This document shows, piece after piece, positions 61,534 to 64,000 of a DNA stretch of 64,000 bases (position 1 is its first letter; every line of letters starts with the position of its first letter). The notes under the pieces were generated by a model, which saw nothing but the letters and a program-made list of their open reading frames with translations, made no database searches and was not told the DNA's origin. The stretch is from the NCBI RefSeq assembly GCF_000406945.1, contig NZ_KE136354.1:1603707-1667706 (forward strand). The letters run 5' to 3'. Source of the DNA: Enterococcus dispar ATCC 51266 (lineage in GTDB: Bacteria > Bacillota > Bacilli > Lactobacillales > Enterococcaceae). Both the position numbers and the translations under genes were made by a program.

Positions 61534-63357
61534 CTATTTATTAGATGCATTGGCAAAAGCAACAACCTCTTTAGCCAATTCTTTATCATCAACATCAGCT
61601 AGACTCTTAACAAACATCATAACCTGTTCCAACTCAAAGCCTTTAATGTTACCAACAAAAATCTTTTCATAAACTTCTTCATCGTTACGTTCTTTATCTA
61701 ACAGTAGTTCTTCATAAAGCTTTTCACCTGGACGAATCCCGGCCTCGACAATTTCAATATCATCTTCTGTGTACCCACTTAGACGAATCATATTTTTGGC
61801 TAAATCTAAAATCTTCACTGGTTCTCCCATGTCTAAGACAAAGATTTCGCCACCTTTTGCTAGCGCTCCTGATTGAATTACTAAACGGCTTGCCTCAGGA
61901 ATTGTCATGAAATATCGGGTCATACGAAAATCAGTGACCGTAATTGGACCACCTTTTGCAATTTGTTCTCTGAACAATGGAATAACACTCCCACGCGAAC
62001 CCAAAACATTCCCAAAGCGCACAGCAGAAAATTTTGTTTTTCCAGGTTCATTTAGACTAGTCACAATCATTTCTGCAATTCGTTTGGTGGACCCCATCAC
62101 ATTTGGTGGGTTATTGGCTTTGTCGGTTGATATCATGACAAAATTTTTCACATGATTTGCTTTTGCGGCTTCAGCCACATTTTTTGTACCAAATACATTA
62201 TTTTTTACCGATTCCCGGGGATTATATTCCATTAAAGGAACATGTTTATGCGCCGCAGCATGATACACAATATCTGGCTGATAGCGGGCCATTAAATTAA
62301 AGATTAACTTACGATCTTGAATATCGGCAATAACGGGGATGAACTCGGTTACCTTATCTTGATAACTTGTTGTCAATTCACGATGAATTTGATAGATTGA
62401 ATTTTCTCCGTGACCAAGTAATAGAATTCGTTTTGGATTAAATTGGGCTACTTGGCGACAAATCTCTGAACCAATCGATCCGCCAGCCCCGGTTACTAGA
62501 ATTGTTTTACCTGTCAATTGATCTTTAATTGAGGCAATATCCAATTTTACTTCATCCCGCCCTAATAAATCGACTACATCAATTTCTTTTAAGCGTGAAA
62601 GACTGACTTTTCCGGCTGCAACTTCTTCCATGGAAGGCATCGTATTGACCTTCACTTCATATTTTTCTAAAAGTTGAAAAATCTCCCGCAATTTTTTTCG
62701 TGATAGTGATGGAATGGCAATCGTAATCATGTCAATATTTTTTTCTTCGATAAGATTAGGTAAATCTTGAACATAACCTAATACTTTTATTCCCGAAAGA
62801 TAAATTTTTTGTTTATTAGGATCATCATCGACAAATCCCACAACATCAATATTTCCGGCAGTTTTAGAGCCTAGAAAACTATTGAGTAAAATTCGACCCC
62901 CTTCACCTGCGCCAACGATAAGAGTACGTTGCACATCTTCATTATTTGTTCCATGCATATTGCGCCATTCGACAAAAAGACGCCAAATCAGGCGACTACT
63001 AATAATTAGAAAAGTTGATAAAATATATGTAAATAATTCTAAGCGGCGACTGTAACGTTCATCAAAGAAAATAGACAAGGCAACAACGCTGATCACTGAT
63101 TGTGAAGTAGTTGCTAAAAAAATAGCAATCATTTCCCTTAAATTGGTATAACGATTAATTCTGGTAAAAACGCGAAAAACAAAACCAAAAATCAAATACA
63201 AGCCAACAGATAATCCTGTGGAAGTCATCACGAAGCTTTCTGTAATTGGTACAAAAGGTTTCATAAATAAATACGCTAATAAATTAGCTACTGCAATTAA
63301 TAGGCAGTCGACTACAACCAATATCGTAATTTTTCTTTTTCGTGTTAATGCAAACAC
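61534..63357 (-). CDS. UDP-N-acetylglucosamine 4,6-dehydratase, membrane type (PglF/EpsC/CapD)
   Basis: The 607-residue protein has four N-terminal helices (about 10-115), a first Rossmann domain (LIVGAGEGGRILL, 145-160), and a catalytic SDR domain with ILVTGAGGSIGSEICRQ (near 282-298), HAAAHKHVPLME and ISTDKANNPPNVMGSTKR (the STDKA...MGxxK motif with Met replacing Tyr, as in this family). It forms UDP-4-keto-6-deoxy-GlcNAc. GTG start with GGGGGAG five bases upstream. It follows cpsB by 12 bases. Confidence 0.94.
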   Translation of the reverse strand: MFALTRKRKITILVVVDCLLIAVANLLAYLFMKPFVPITESFVMTSTGLSVGLYLIFGFVFRVFTRINRYTNLREMIAIFLATTSQSVISVVALSIFFDERYSRRLELFTYILSTFLIISSRLIWRLFVEWRNMHGTNNEDVQRTLIVGAGEGGRILLNSFLGSKTAGNIDVVGFVDDDPNKQKIYLSGIKVLGYVQDLPNLIEEKNIDMITIAIPSLSRKKLREIFQLLEKYEVKVNTMPSMEEVAAGKVSLSRLKEIDVVDLLGRDEVKLDIASIKDQLTGKTILVTGAGGSIGSEICRQVAQFNPKRILLLGHGENSIYQIHRELTTSYQDKVTEFIPVIADIQDRKLIFNLMARYQPDIVYHAAAHKHVPLMEYNPRESVKNNVFGTKNVAEAAKANHVKNFVMISTDKANNPPNVMGSTKRIAEMIVTSLNEPGKTKFSAVRFGNVLGSRGSVIPLFREQIAKGGPITVTDFRMTRYFMTIPEASRLVIQSGALAKGGEIFVLDMGEPVKILDLAKNMIRLSGYTEDDIEIVEAGIRPGEKLYEELLLDKERNDEEVYEKIFVGNIKGFELEQVMMFVKSLADVDDKELAKEVVAFANASNK

Positions 63358-63368
63358 ACATACTCCCC

Positions 63369-64000
63369 CTAAAACAACCCGAATTTTTTCTTTTTAATTG
63401 CCGTATATGTCGGTATTTCAACTTGATCCCCATTTAACAAGTCTTTTGCTACTTGTTGCATTGCGACAACTTTTTCTTCCCCAAAATCTTTTGCTATTGC
63501 CTCGTAGGCTTCTTTCATATAGAAATTTCGCTTATTTACCCCATGGGCATCTGAAGCGACCATTTGTACCAAATTGTGTTCGACCATTTCTTTTGCTGTC
63601 TTTTGAATTGATCTACCAAATATCCCAACATAACTTGGTGCGGTTAATTGTGCTAAACACCCCATCTCCAAATATTCAATCAATCGATTGGGATCCTCAC
63701 GAAATTTTGCATTTCGTTCAGGATGGACAATCACTGGTATTTTTCCCATGCTACGCAATTGGAAAAAGATATTTTCCGTATAAGCTGGAATATCCATTGT
63801 CGGAAACTCAATTAATATATATGTATCATCTAAATCGGTAAAAAGAATCTGACCTTTTGCTAATTCCTCGATTAAATCTCCACTAATTCGCACTTCTTGA
63901 CCTTCTAAAACTGTCAGTGATAAGTTGCGCTGATCCAGTTCTTTTTGTAATGCTAAAACGCGAGAAACGACTTCTGATTTTGGATTGGTATATTTGCCGT
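63369..64000 (-). CDS. tyrosine-protein phosphatase CpsB/YwqE (PHP family), 5' part missing
   Basis: The frame stays open to the window edge, so the N-terminal part lies beyond 64000; about 209 residues of an expected 255 are present, beginning within GKYTNPKSEVVSRVLAL. Manganese-binding PHP residues seen are HPERN (in IVHPERNAKFRED) and SDAHGV. CpsB dephosphorylates the BY-kinase that controls chain length; that kinase and its activator probably lie just outside. No start codon is assigned, and the internal GTG at 63893 is not the start. Confidence 0.92.
   Translation of the reverse strand, partial: GKYTNPKSEVVSRVLALQKELDQRNLSLTVLEGQEVRISGDLIEELAKGQILFTDLDDTYILIEFPTMDIPAYTENIFFQLRSMGKIPVIVHPERNAKFREDPNRLIEYLEMGCLAQLTAPSYVGIFGRSIQKTAKEMVEHNLVQMVASDAHGVNKRNFYMKEAYEAIAKDFGEEKVVAMQQVAKDLLNGDQVEIPTYTAIKKKKFGLF

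Noticed and set aside
63398-63841. 147-aa plus-strand frame
   Set aside because: Leucine/serine-rich shadow of the CpsB gene; no ribosome binding site.

Overview
The window comes from a low-GC Gram-positive coccus of the Enterococcaceae, most likely Enterococcus or a close relative. The 5' part of a 16S rRNA gene at the left edge has an enterococcal-type V1 hairpin. Gene order (yutF-yutD-TIGR01906, ytkL-ytoI-nrnA, serC-serA-DUF1015), the degenerate RNase J2, a lactobacillales-type FLP regulator and GlnR/CodY operator sequences all fit. No species is assigned. Most genes carry clear ribosome binding sites and most units end in strong intrinsic terminators.

Layout. 1-1103: 5' end of 16S rRNA (minus) with its leader and two tandem promoters. 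1444-16418: housekeeping genes on both strands: an S1-domain regulator, a MalY/PatB C-S lyase, two YczE-type membrane proteins, cyclophilin, a ferredoxin-NADP reductase, YuzB- and PgpA-like proteins, the yutD-yutF-TIGR01906 operon, a YunD-like phosphoesterase, an AI-2E-family transporter, tadA followed by SRP RNA, and a zinc metallopeptidase. 16601-20405: a metal/redox module with a P1B ATPase, a free HMA metallochaperone, a Dps-like protein and an FLP (Crp/Fnr) regulator. Two perfect FNR-type boxes sit at identical class II spacing, one before the ATPase and one inside its 3' end. A divergent 52-codon ORF follows. 20627-27455: meso-diaminopimelate/lysine genes in two divergent groups (M20 deacetylase-lysA-dapF-HAD, and dapA-dapB-dapH), with asd apart at 41384. 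27581-28915: amt, with two GlnR boxes around a perfect CodY box. 29047-32093: nrnA, ytoI, ytkL. 32360-37181: a fructose/tagatose PTS operon with a LacD aldolase and a divergent RpiR regulator. 37253-43223: YbaK, a DHA2 efflux pump, RNase J2, asd and an esterase. 43443-45092: a candidate small RNA, a leaderless GH25 lysin and a DUF1659/DUF2922 pair. 45338-48934: CodY-boxed serC-serA-DUF1015. 49097-49528: UspA.

49664-64000 is one long minus-strand exopolysaccharide/capsule locus that continues past the right edge: CpsB phosphatase, UDP-sugar 4,6-dehydratase, DegT aminotransferase, initiating sugar transferase, GNAT, ATP-grasp ligase, two glycosyltransferases, Wzy, Wzx, the four dTDP-L-rhamnose genes and a DUF1361 membrane protein. 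The middle (about 53.7-60 kb) is visibly AT-richer than its flanks, as expected for a serotype-specific block. Its enzymes suggest a diamino-trideoxy sugar whose amino group may be acylated or aminoacylated.

No CRISPR array, insertion sequence, prophage or tRNA gene was recognised. The most distinctive points are the duplicated FLP promoter geometry in the metal module, the GlnR/CodY composite amt promoter, the ATP-grasp/GNAT pair in the polysaccharide locus, and terminator-like hairpins directly before internal Shine-Dalgarno sequences in two operons.
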